A stretch of 64,000 nt of DNA, from contig OX463807.1 in NCBI GenBank assembly GCA_949825045.1, positions 38,088,749 through 38,152,748 on the forward strand, given 5' to 3'. The notes beneath the pieces were generated by a model. The model was not told the DNA's origin and did not search any database. It saw only the letters and a list, made by a program, of their open reading frames with translations. Positions 1-9,393 of the stretch are shown piece by piece. Position numbers and translations under genes: made by a program. The first letter of the stretch is position 1; each line of letters starts with the position of its first letter. This DNA is from Argyresthia goedartella. Its lineage: Eukaryota; Arthropoda; Insecta; Lepidoptera; Argyresthiidae.

Positions 1-48
1 CTCATACATTTTCCCACATTTCGATTACGGATACTTTCTCGCTAGCTG
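1..48 (+). repeat. Right-end fragment of the 3.3-kb repeat family
   Basis: These bases match the right-end sequence of both long repeat copies (around 3271-3318 and 16690-16740), from the ctcata...ttttcccacatttcg block to gctagctg. They lack the final inverted repeat. The next copy begins directly at 49, so two family members probably stood head to tail here. The rest lies outside the window. Confidence 0.7.
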
Positions 49-1660
49 TAGCTCAAGCAGGAAAAACTTTCCAGACGCTAACGAGACCTCGCATTGAAAA
101 CGTAACCAGAGTCTCATCGGCAGCAGGAACCACTGTCTATCGACTAACGTCATTGCAATACCCAGAAAACGTTCTACGTAATACTGCGCCTCTAGCATGG
201 ACAAGCTGAACGAACAACACAGTATATTGAATGAATGAAACGTTCCAAATCTTACGTTATCCATAGACCGATTTTAAATTTAAGTTTTATTGCAACGTGT
301 AGCGGAAATATTATCCCAATTTGTAATATTGTTACAATTTTTAAAGACTTTGAAATAATAAAGTGTAATTAATCATAAACTCAACGAATATTATAAAAAT
401 AATAATGGTTTTCGAGAAAGTATTTTGGTTTTTGATTGTGACATGACTCGTAGAATGGCGCTAGCGAAAACATGAAAATTTTATTGTTTTGTTGTGAATT
501 TCCCTTTTGCTGTGAATTATTTAGGGATGAGGCAGCTTCAATTATTCACTTCAGAAAAATGATATTGGATGATGTTATCGTCCGACGGTTTTGACAATTC
601 AATCGCTCCGGATTATTGTGAACGCGTCGCTCGCGGGCTCTTACGAGTCTCATAATCTTCTAATGCATTCTTCTTCATGAAGAAACTCACATAATGCCGG
701 AATATGAGCGCAGTAATGATAGAGTTCATGGAAAGGTAAGCTATAGTTATTTATTATAATCTTTAGCTGAGTAATTCAATATCGAGTTATCTGTCAATAT
801 AACTACGTATTTTTATCTGATTTTTGACTTTCTCTTCAACTACCTACTGGGTCCTTGATGTCCACCCACGAAATGCATGTCAGAGGGCAAATCTATCGCT
901 TATCTAGAGATGAATTATGAACCCTTCAAACCCATATTTGGATGGGCTTACCTGTCTGATAATGATGAGAGATTGCTTACCATCGTCATCATCATATTGC
1001 ATTTCAAGTACTTTATTCCAAAATATTTTATATTACAGCAGAGTTTCGCGTGCGGTCGGGGCTCCTGCATCACTGCTATCCCAGAGACCTTGATGACAGA
1101 GGAAGCTGAGACTTAGAGAACACCGCAAGAGATAGATTGATGATAGAGTAGCTAAGATGTTTGTGAAATGAAATAGAGAAGCAAGAGAGAGGGGCATAGT
1201 ATATAAAAGGAAATGATAATACAACATGAGTTTGGAATTTGTGAGAGCAAGAGATTGCATACAATTATCAAATGTGTAGAACAATACATGCCTTAGAAAT
1301 GGAGTGGAGTAAATTATTGTTTATTTGCATTAACATGAATTACATGAAGTGTTGTGTATAGGTTCTTATATACATGAATTATTAAAGTGTCATACATATA
1401 CATTTTAAAAGAAGCAGATTTGTTTAATTCATTTATAAGTAAGAGGCAGGCCACACAATGTGGTGTCGTGCCGCAAGCAGCCATAGACAAAGCGAGATGG
1501 GGCGGGGTGGGGGTTAGAAGGGGAGAACACTCATACAATTCCCATACTGCAGCGCCACAGTACCTCATCATATGGTCCGATGGCATTCAGTCTTCTCTTA
1601 GTTGCACAATGCCCGCCCTTCCACCATAGGTTTCTGTGACGTTAATTAACCCTTTATTAA

Positions 1661-2365
1661 GATTCGAACAACTTCAGAATCTTGGGATCTCGTTTATCTC
1701 CGGGGTGCGCAAATTCAACCATGTTTCTCAATATCACAAAGAATTGGGGTGGCTTCCCAGTCGCCGTCGCCAACTCTCATATTCTTTCTTATCTTTTCAA
1801 TATATGTATTGAAAAATCTGTGCTACCCCCGTTACCTCTGAGACCGCTTTGAGTAGGCAATCTCTTTTCAGGAGATTGGCAATGGATCAAGGTCTCACAC
1901 TTAGCCACTCCAAGGCATAACACCTCCGCATATGAGGACTCCTTCAGGTTGCAGGCGGTCCGACTGTGGAACATACTTCCTTGTTCGAAAAGAGACAGTC
2001 CCACTCTTTTCGCTTTCAAAAACCGGGTAAAAGAGCACTTCCTCTTTCTTTTGTGATAGTTGTAGTATGTATATTATTATTATATATAAACTATATGCAC
2101 AGGGTTATGTATGTACTGGTACTTATTTAGTAGTTTGATATACATAAGTATGTATTTTATTTTCCGTATTTTATAGATATTTAATTTACTTATATATTTT
2201 ATAATAGATTAGTTATTGTGCCCTGCCTACTCTTTCATGATAAGTTTTCCTTTCATGCCTTGGTTTGCTGGAAGAAATCTCTTTAGAGTTAAGCTCGCCT
2301 TTGATCATATGTTTTCTCTTAATGTATCTTTTTAATAACTGTGTTCAATAAATAATTTTCAACTT
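1661..2365 (+). pseudogene. 3' end of a CR1-like non-LTR retrotransposon
   Basis: In one frame the start reads like the C-terminal part of a non-LTR RT ORF, with LQNLGISFISGVRKFNHVS followed by ELGWLP. The same block is better preserved at 18300-18420 (LQNLGIRFIFGLRKYDHVS). Several frame breaks follow. The tail holds a 3' UTR related to that element (around 2270, a GCTGGAAGAAATCTCTTT block) and an AATAAA signal near 2348. It is a dead 5'-truncated copy inside repeat A. The matching stretch in copy A' is about 14797-15530. Confidence 0.7.
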
Positions 2366-2382
2366 GATAAAGTTCAAAACCA

Positions 2383-2640
2383 ATGGCGACCTCTGTGGCG
2401 AAGCGGTCGTGGCTCTGCCTGCCATACCAGAGTTCAGGGTTCGATCTCCGGCTGTGGTAAAAGCAAAATAACCCTAGGTCTTGGATGTTTATATGTGTGT
2501 GACGTTGCTGTTTCTGGTACCCACGACACAGGGTGTCCTAGTGTGGGGCTAGAAGCAATGTATGTACCTGTATGTAAATATTTATGTTTATTAATGAAAA
2601 ATTCTTGGCTAAGGTTTAAAAACCCATAGATCCAAAAATT
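2383..2640 (+). mobile_element. tRNA-derived SINE
   Basis: The head has a pol III A box (TGGCGAAGCGG, 2396-2406) and a B box (GGTTCGATCTC, 2438-2448) at tRNA-like spacing. A tRNA-unrelated body follows, ending near 2640 in a short A-rich tail. There is no foldable complete tRNA, so it is not a tRNA gene. A second copy sits at the same place in repeat A' (about 15541-15795), so it was inserted before the large repeat was duplicated. Confidence 0.75.
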
Positions 2641-3686
2641 ACAATGAACTTCATATCTCCGTAGCTACTGCAATGGGCTAGCCCCCTGTCACGCAAAATG
2701 GAGTTTTGAATATCTGGCTAAACGAGCACAAATGTGCCTCTGCCGCCCCCTACGGGGGAAGGCTTGACGCTATTTTTGTTTGCTTTTATCCTTCTCTGAG
2801 CACTAACGGTTTCTCACTATCGAGGATCATGGCTTCATGCATAACATATTCACGTAGTATTTCATCCCAATCCGCAACTTCATCGACTGAGTTTCACCAT
2901 GAGATTGCTATTAACAAAGGGTTGCTACATACATAATATATGAAATATGTAGGTATATATATTGAAAATTAACACTATAACCGTTAATAAGTCACTTGCA
3001 AACAACAAACAATAGGATATCGTTAATTAAATATATAACGAAACTATTCTCACCAACAAATATTAAGTGAGTAATTAATCGTGATATTTCGATAGCCAGC
3101 TGACGAGTTTCACCTTAGTGTATGTCAAAACGTCGTTCGTGCTGCCGATTCTATCGAATCCTATACATTTGAAAAGCGAGTTGTTGACGTATCGTTTCGA
3201 ACACCAGACGAAAATGCTTCCTGCTACCGATTTTAGTTATGTTTACGCACAATAGGGGCGCTGTTCATAATCTCATACATTTTCCCACATTTCGATTAAG
3301 GATACTTTCTCGCTAGCTGGTTCCTGCTTGAGCCTCTGGTTCCTGCTTGAGCCTCTGATCACATGAACCACCGACAGGCAGTGTATCCCGACAACTGTAT
3401 CTATCAAGAATAACATACTAATGGCATAGCAGCTCACGCAGAATAGAACTGTCCTCCACTGCAGGGAGTAATCAACTGAAGACAACAAGTCTTACGCAAC
3501 AAACGCACTGACGCCGGCCGTAGCCGAGTGTATGAAGGCAAGAGCAGCCTCATCTTACTGACACCGGAACCCACAAATCTGGTGTATAAAGACAAGAAAA
3601 GTCTTATTCTACTCGTACAGCATCAATCTACAAGATCGGTGGAAATTGGTTTATGAACTGAAGAAACTACACATACAAGCACAAAA

Positions 3687-5129
3687 ATGATCGGAAAAAT
3701 CATCGAACTTCAGCTCATCTCCTTCGAAAGTATAAAATCGATATGTACCAACTTCAAGAAGGATGGGGCAGATCGCAAAACTCTTGAGTACCTGGAAAAG
3801 CGCATCAGTGCTCTGGAGGTAAATTGGCTTGAGTTTAGCTCGAACCACAAGATACTGGCCCTAGCAGGAACAACGGACTACGACTACTTTAAGGAGGATG
3901 TGTATAACAAAACCAAAATAATGTACGAAGAAACTCTACAGATCATGGTTGACATGAAAAAAGGATTAGCCCCGACAGCCGGAGTTTCCCAGAAGGCTGT
4001 ACTGGCTCCTGCGGTTCTGCGACTATCCACCGGATCACTAGCTACTCCAGGGACCTCAGGAGCAAATATGGAGGTTAACCAACAAGAACAGACCCACGTT
4101 AAGCCCGCTGATGTTGAAAAGGACAGGAAAACTGACTTACTGCGGCAACAAAGATTCAACTTCAACGCACTGAAAAGAGTTGTTTCTAAGATTAATCTTC
4201 AAGATGTGAACGAAAAGTGGGAACTAGAAGACCATCTTAAGGTATTAACGTCTAAGTGGGATGCTATCGATAAAATTCACTGGGAGATAGAATACCTGCT
4301 TCAAGGCTCCAACTCGGATTACGCCATTGAGTATAACGAATGGGAAGAAACTTACGATCGGTACAAATCTGAGATCAATAAGAAGATGTGGGCCAACATG
4401 CACTATCAGAAAAGCACGCCGAAAATGGAGTTACCAGAGTTTAACGGCGACTACATCAACTGGACATCCTTTAAAGACCTCTTTCTGGAAACTATACATA
4501 TAAACCCGCTAATTTCTAAGACGCAAAAAATGCAACATCTGAAATCAAAGGTCAAAGGAGAAGCCGAAAAGTTAATTTAACATTTGAACATAAGTGCCGA
4601 CAATTATGATTCATGCTGGGATATCATCTGCCGCCGTTACGAAAATAAGCGGCTGCTGTTATATCTCACATTAATACACTTTTGAATCAACCTACCATCC
4701 AGAATCCTAACGTTCAAAGATCAAAAAGCTACACGACACTACTATTGAATGCTTGAATGCGATAACGAACATCGGAATCGACATCTCGACCTGGGACCCA
4801 CTCATAGTGCACCTGATAGTACAGAAGCTAGATCCTGAAACCTACAGCGATTACATGCGCAGCCTCGAGGATCCAAGAGAATTACCAGACGTAGAGGCAT
4901 TTGTAAAATTCCTAGAGTCTTCTTTCATGGCTTTAAGAGACCCTTAACCCTGCGAAATCTGGAACTCAAGTAAATTCACATACTCGAAAGGAAAATAATT
5001 TCGCTGACCAAAGGTCGACTAATTATAACAAGTCTGTGAAGTGGACAAAGACCTACCATACGACGATTCGAAACTGTCCACTCTGCAAAAGCGAGCACGT
5101 GTTGATGAACTGCCCTAACGTTTGCTGAC
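3687..5129 (+). pseudogene. gag: BEL/Pao gag (broken)
   Basis: Gag proteins of this family form the particle and bind RNA. The first 297 codons (3687-4580) are open. They contain a predicted coiled, charged N-terminal region and the family block PKMELPEFNGDYINWTSF, followed by MQHLKSKVKGEAEKLI, where an in-frame TAA ends the ORF. The frame then shifts. A 64-codon piece (4753-4947) holds the conserved LIVHLIVQKLDPETYSDY block. The zinc-knuckle part lies further on, at the start of the 5130 ORF (Cys-x2-Cys repeats, CKNCLLSHEGRKC and CKICKRFHHTSLH). At least one stop and two frameshifts separate the pieces, so no full Gag is made. Confidence 0.8.
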
Positions 5130-6623
5130 ATGAGTATTGAGGCACGGAATGCGGCAGTCAAGCAAACGCACGTATGCAAAAACTGCCTACTCAGTCACGA
5201 AGGTCGAAAGTGTGACTCAAATAAAACGTGCAAGATATGTAAAAGATTTCATCACACGTCCCTGCATAATCCGGATATCAAGAGAAGGATAACCCGGAAT
5301 CCTACTACAACCCAGAAGAGCAATCACGTAAATGGAAAAAGAGAAGTGCTTCTGACCACAGTACAACTAATGGCAAAGGATGTAACCGGGAATCATGTTG
5401 TATTGAGAGGATTGCTCAATCAAGGATCACAAGTTAACCTCATTACGAAGAACGCAGCCCAGCTCTTAAAGGTACCCAGGGAACGCTACAGCGCGGCTAT
5501 TTCCGGGATCGGATCATCACCCGAGTCCAGTAAGGGACGTGTGAAAATTGAGTGCAAGTCTTTAAACTCAAACTTCACCTTCAAAATCGAGGCACTCGTT
5601 ATGAGAAAATTGATGAACGATCTACCGAACATATCGGTTGACAGGACCGACTGGAGCCATTTAAACAACATCAAGCTGGCTGATCCCAATTGCCATCAAC
5701 CAGGCCGTATCGACATGCTACTGGGGGCCGAAGTATATGCAGATATCATCATGGACGGACTTCTTAAACAAAATCAACAATCACCGGTTGCTCAACAAAC
5801 AAAACTGGGTTGGATCTTAAGCGGTAATACGAAGACATACAATTGCTGTGTAACGCTGAACGACATCGAAGACTTATCCCGCTTCTGGGAAATTGAAGAT
5901 ATTACCACAGAAGAACAGTCAAGAGACGACTTTTGTGAAAAATACTACAAGCAAACTACAAAACGACTGCCAGACGGTAGATACGTTGTGAAGATGCCTC
6001 TCAAGGAGGACATCTCGACTAAATTGGGATACTCAAGAACCCAAGCAATGTCACAATTTTTTCAACTAGAGAAGAAAATGGCGAGACAGGAAAAACTTGC
6101 TGTCCAATACAAACTCTTCATAAAGGAGTACACCGATCTCGGTCACATGAAACCGTCAAAAACAACCACTCACAACTCGACGGCGCTTCAATCATACCTC
6201 CCCCATCACGGTGTTATTCGAGAAGATTCCGCGACTACTAAACTTAGAGTTGTCTTCAACGCTTCAATGAAAACAGACACGAAGTACAGTCTGAATGATT
6301 GCATGGAATGTCGACCAAACCTTCAAAAAGATATTTTGACCCTTATCATCAAATGGCGTACCTATCGCTATGCTTTAACTGCCGACATCGAGAAAATGTA
6401 CCGCCAAATTCTAATATTGATGAAGAACAAAAAAGCCTACAAAAATCATATGGAGGGAGTACCCGCAATTACCATTACAAGAAATGCAACTGTGCACCAT
6501 AACGTATGGGACAAAAGCTGCCCCATTCTTGGCCATGCGAACTTTACAACAATTGGCTCAAGACGAAGGACATGCATACCCACTAGCCGACAAGGCACTC
6601 CGAAGCGAGAGTTACATGGATGA
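5130..6623 (+). CDS. pol: BEL/Pao Gag-Pol piece: zinc knuckles, protease, RT N-terminal half
   Basis: This 497-codon frame begins in the Gag zinc knuckles (residues 16-50), passes through a retropepsin-like protease (about residues 70-200) and enters the RT (about residues 280-440). The protease active-site region reads LLNQGSQVNLIT. Most BEL elements have Asp where this copy has Asn, so the protease is probably dead. RT landmarks include KLRVVFNAS and LTADIEKMYRQI, the second holding the first catalytic Asp. After IEKMYRQI the frame is lost (around 6420-6480), and the RT continues in the overlapping ORF at 6484. It should be read as a degraded part of one pol gene. Confidence 0.85.
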   Translation: MSIEARNAAVKQTHVCKNCLLSHEGRKCDSNKTCKICKRFHHTSLHNPDIKRRITRNPTTTQKSNHVNGKREVLLTTVQLMAKDVTGNHVVLRGLLNQGSQVNLITKNAAQLLKVPRERYSAAISGIGSSPESSKGRVKIECKSLNSNFTFKIEALVMRKLMNDLPNISVDRTDWSHLNNIKLADPNCHQPGRIDMLLGAEVYADIIMDGLLKQNQQSPVAQQTKLGWILSGNTKTYNCCVTLNDIEDLSRFWEIEDITTEEQSRDDFCEKYYKQTTKRLPDGRYVVKMPLKEDISTKLGYSRTQAMSQFFQLEKKMARQEKLAVQYKLFIKEYTDLGHMKPSKTTTHNSTALQSYLPHHGVIREDSATTKLRVVFNASMKTDTKYSLNDCMECRPNLQKDILTLIIKWRTYRYALTADIEKMYRQILILMKNKKAYKNHMEGVPAITITRNATVHHNVWDKSCPILGHANFTTIGSRRRTCIPTSRQGTPKRELHG

Positions 6624-8034
6624 CCTAATTTGCGGAGAAAACACCTTAGAAAAAACCGAGGCGCTACAAGTCCAACTCAGCGAACTTTTGAAAAAGGGAG
6701 GATTTATACTGAAGAAATGGGCCTCCAACGAGTCCTCAATCCTAAAAGATCTTCCAGAAAATTATAAACACTCCCACGTTACCATCGACCTTAAACAAAA
6801 AGAAGCAATGAAAGCTCTGGGTCTTAGGTGGAATACGAAGACGGATGTATTCTGTTTTCACTGGGAACTAACCGACAGAAAAGGAAAGATGACTAAACGA
6901 ACATTATTATCCGATATCAGCAAGATATACGATCCCCTTGGATGGATCGCACCTGTAGTCATAAAGACAAAAATATTGTTTCAAACACTGTGGCTGACAA
7001 AAATGTCCTGGGATGACAAGCTGCCTCTTGAAATCACCAAAGAATGGGAGCAGTTACGCGGCGATATACCGAACATAAACAACGTCACTTTACCAAGGTG
7101 GATATCGTATACGTCACACAACATACGTTTGGACGGATTTTGCGACGCCAGCGAAAAGGCATTCGGTTGTGTGATTTATACCACAACGGACGGCGAGTGC
7201 GAACAGCGAAAAGTAACGCTACTGGCAGCAAAAACAAAAGTAGCTCCAATCAAGAAAAACCTGACATTACCAAGGCTAGAACTGGAGGGGGCTGTTCTAC
7301 TATGCAGATTAATGGAGAAAGTGACCAACGCCCTACCAGAGTTTCCAACGACGGTTCACTTTTGGACTGACTCACAAGTAGTCTTAGCGTGGCTACGAGG
7401 AGATTGTTCTCGATGGGTCAAGTATGTGGCGAACAGGGCGTCATATATTAACAACACGTTCCCGCAAGGAAACTGGCATTACGTCAAGACCGGCGAAAAT
7501 CCCGCTGACTGCGCTTCAAGAGGCCTTCTCCCCAGCCAACTTACCAAGCATACGCTTTGGTGGAACGGACCTGAATGGTTAACAACCACAAATGATCTAC
7601 ATGACGACATAAAACCTGATATCACACATGCATACGCAGTGACGAAAAACGCTGAGTCGAGCAGCGCGCAAAAGATAGCGGATACCGCACCCAAACAAGG
7701 TGTGATACATGACCTGTTACAACGTAGTAGTTCATTGACGCGTGTAGTACGAGTACTCGGCTGGTTGTTACGAGTCAAAACAAAGCAGAAAAATAGCTAC
7801 TATACACTTAACGAGCTGAGAGATGCATCGCACAGAGTTGTAAAATGGGTTCAAGAGGCAGAATTTAAAGAGGACATCAAGAGCCTCAAGGCGATTGACT
7901 CTGTTCCTAATAAGAGTAAATTGCTAAAACTATATCCCTACATTGACGAAAATGGGGTATTAAGAGTGGGAGGACGCTTACAACAGTGTTCTTTACCGGT
8001 GGAAATGAAATTCTGCCACATACGGGTCGTTTAA
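6484..8034 (+). CDS. pol: BEL/Pao Pol piece: RT C-terminal half, RNase H, linker
   Basis: This 516-codon frame starts in the RT palm. The catalytic box is ESYMDDLICG (around residue 40), with both Asp residues kept. The connection domain follows (DISKIYDPLGWIAPV, typical of BEL/Pao). Then comes RNase H with GFCDASEKAFGCVIY (first Asp), LELEGAVLL (Glu) and FWTDSQVVLAWL (second Asp). The family marker NPADCASRG lies near residue 340. The end (YIDENGVLRVGGRLQQ) is the normal lead-in to integrase. A frameshift near 7986-8030 moves integrase to the next ORF. Catalytic residues of both RT and RNase H look intact here. Confidence 0.9.
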   Translation: MQLCTITYGTKAAPFLAMRTLQQLAQDEGHAYPLADKALRSESYMDDLICGENTLEKTEALQVQLSELLKKGGFILKKWASNESSILKDLPENYKHSHVTIDLKQKEAMKALGLRWNTKTDVFCFHWELTDRKGKMTKRTLLSDISKIYDPLGWIAPVVIKTKILFQTLWLTKMSWDDKLPLEITKEWEQLRGDIPNINNVTLPRWISYTSHNIRLDGFCDASEKAFGCVIYTTTDGECEQRKVTLLAAKTKVAPIKKNLTLPRLELEGAVLLCRLMEKVTNALPEFPTTVHFWTDSQVVLAWLRGDCSRWVKYVANRASYINNTFPQGNWHYVKTGENPADCASRGLLPSQLTKHTLWWNGPEWLTTTNDLHDDIKPDITHAYAVTKNAESSSAQKIADTAPKQGVIHDLLQRSSSLTRVVRVLGWLLRVKTKQKNSYYTLNELRDASHRVVKWVQEAEFKEDIKSLKAIDSVPNKSKLLKLYPYIDENGVLRVGGRLQQCSLPVEMKFCHIRVV

Positions 8035-8837
8035 CTGAACTTATTATCCTACAAGCCCATCTGCAAACTTTACACGGAGGAGCCAGGCTTACCCTTGCCA
8101 AGATCAGGCAGAAATTTTGGATAATAGGTGGAAACCGAGCCGTGAAGAAAGCGATAAGATTATGTGTCAAATGTCACAGATACTCATCCACGAAAACTCA
8201 ACAACTAATGGGGAATTTACCAGAAGTACGCATCACCCCATCCAGGCCATTTACTCACACTGGAGTAGATTTTACCGGCCATGTAGAGGTGAAGTTAAAC
8301 AGAGGAAGGGGCGTTAAAACCAGCAAAGGTTATATTGCGATCTTCATCTGTATGGCCACCAAAGCAGTACACCTAGAACTGGTTTCAGACTTGAGTACGC
8401 CAACTTTCATAGCAGCATTCAAGAGGCTATGTGCACGGAAAGGAGTGCCAGCCCAGGTCTACTCTGACAATGGCAGTAACTTCGTCGGTGCAGACAAAGA
8501 GCTACGACGAGAATTTAAAGCCTTTAAAACCATGATGTCGACTGAGTTCTTTGAGGAGATTAATAAACTTCAAATTCGATGGCATTTTAACGCACCATTT
8601 TGGCCATCCGCTGGAGGATTGTGGGAGGCGGCTGTCAAGACAATGAAGCATCATCTACGCAGAGTACTTGGTGAACAAAAGCTGACGTATGAAGAGTTCA
8701 GTACTCTCCTATGCCAAATAGAAGCCTGCATGAACAGCCGTCCTTTGTGTCCTCTTTCTGAGGATCCAGAAGATCTGGAATATTTAACACCGGGTCATTT
8801 CTTGACTGGGAGCGCTACCCTAACCCGGCAGGGTTAG
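7986..8837 (+). CDS. pol: BEL/Pao integrase, N-terminal and core part
   Basis: This 283-codon frame carries the integrase zinc-binding region (two His in LQAHLQTLHGG, two Cys in LCVKCHRY) and the DDE core: Asp in HTGVDFTGHVEV, Asp in VYSDNGSNFVGA and Glu in SAGGLWEAAVKTMK. It then reads towards the C-terminal domain but stops at a TAG at 8835-8837. That stop lies inside a 40-bp insertion (8831-8870). The rest of integrase continues in the next frame from 8872. The catalytic triad is present, but the protein is truncated. Confidence 0.9.
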   Translation: MFFTGGNEILPHTGRLTELIILQAHLQTLHGGARLTLAKIRQKFWIIGGNRAVKKAIRLCVKCHRYSSTKTQQLMGNLPEVRITPSRPFTHTGVDFTGHVEVKLNRGRGVKTSKGYIAIFICMATKAVHLELVSDLSTPTFIAAFKRLCARKGVPAQVYSDNGSNFVGADKELRREFKAFKTMMSTEFFEEINKLQIRWHFNAPFWPSAGGLWEAAVKTMKHHLRRVLGEQKLTYEEFSTLLCQIEACMNSRPLCPLSEDPEDLEYLTPGHFLTGSATLTRQG

Positions 8838-8889
8838 GGTAGCGCTGATCTGTATGATCTTCTTGTGGCAACAAGAAGATCATACAGAT
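8811..8889. repeat. Two adjacent perfect hairpins made by a 40-bp templated insertion
   Basis: The first hairpin has a 16-bp stem (8811-8826 with 8831-8846) and the second a 19-bp stem (8848-8866 with 8871-8889). Both have the same four-base loop, GGCA (8827-8830 and 8867-8870). Bases 8831-8870 are the reverse complement of the sequences flanking them. Leaving out those 40 bp puts the upstream and downstream integrase frames in register, so this is one insertion that created both hairpins and the stop codon. Confidence 0.9.
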
Positions 8890-9393
8890 GAAAGAAAAAT
8901 TGACATGAGGAAAAGGTGGAGGGTCACGGAATCGAAGTCACAACACTTTTGGAAACGGTGGTCAAGCGAATATCTTCATCAGCTTCAAGAAAGATCAAAA
9001 TGGCTACAGAAAAAAGAAAACTTACAGAATGGTGATTTAGTTCTAATAAAAGAGGCCAACTTACCACCTGGAAAATGGGCAATGGGTAGAATAATTGAAC
9101 AGCATCCCGGAGAAGATGGACTCGTTCAAGTAGTGACGATGAAGGCCAAGGGCGTTGAAATCAAGCGCCCCATAAGCAAACTAACACCCCTCCCGATAAA
9201 TAGAAGCCAACGAACAGATTTCGACGAACTGGGAAAATCGGAGGAGTGTAAGACTAAAAACTCATCACCCGTGTTAAAACGCGGAGGAAAAGTGAGCAGC
9301 TTCCTTACCTTACTACTATTATCATTAATATGCCTGCCATCAATACCTGTGTCTCGAGCTGAAAACATCGATATGAAACAGTACAAGATCTGA
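8854..9393 (+). CDS. pol: BEL/Pao integrase C-terminal domain running into the env signal peptide
   Basis: Residues 10-110 match the BEL/Pao integrase C-terminal domain (RKRWRVTESKSQHFWKRW, GDLVLIKEANLPPGKWAMGR). The same frame continues past the usual end (ISKLTPLPINRS) through a polar stretch (residues 115-145). It then enters a basic-hydrophobic segment, KRGGKVSSFLTLLLLSLICL, which looks like a signal peptide with a cleavage site near VSRAE. A stop follows at 9393. The pol end and the env leader thus share one frame here. Whether this is native or a result of decay needs comparison with other copies. Confidence 0.8.
   Translation: MIFLWQQEDHTDERKIDMRKRWRVTESKSQHFWKRWSSEYLHQLQERSKWLQKKENLQNGDLVLIKEANLPPGKWAMGRIIEQHPGEDGLVQVVTMKAKGVEIKRPISKLTPLPINRSQRTDFDELGKSEECKTKNSSPVLKRGGKVSSFLTLLLLSLICLPSIPVSRAENIDMKQYKI

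Larger units (their letters stand above)
49..3337. mobile_element. Long repeat, copy A (composite, unclassified)
   Basis: About 3.3 kb that recurs in the same orientation at 13229-16757 with scattered substitutions and small indels. It starts with GCTCAAGCAGGAA and ends with the reverse complement TTCCTGCTTGAGC, so it has short inverted ends like a non-autonomous DNA transposon. The last 19 bp are duplicated in tandem (3319-3337 and 3338-3356). It encodes no transposase that I can see. It contains an older CR1-like 3' end and a tRNA-derived SINE, so it is a composite. The first 1.6 kb (49-1660) has no recognisable gene. The short ORFs there are not convincing. Calling it an LTR was considered and rejected. 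Confidence 0.6.

Noticed and set aside
2383..2460. tRNA gene
   Set aside because: Only the A and B boxes are present. The rest does not fold into a tRNA, and the same unit recurs as a SINE at 15541.
49..3337. Repeats A and A' as the LTRs of the BEL/Pao element
   Set aside because: They are too long, have inverted GCTCAAGCAGGAA ends rather than TG...CA, contain a SINE and another element, and a better 3' LTR candidate lies at 11181-12116.
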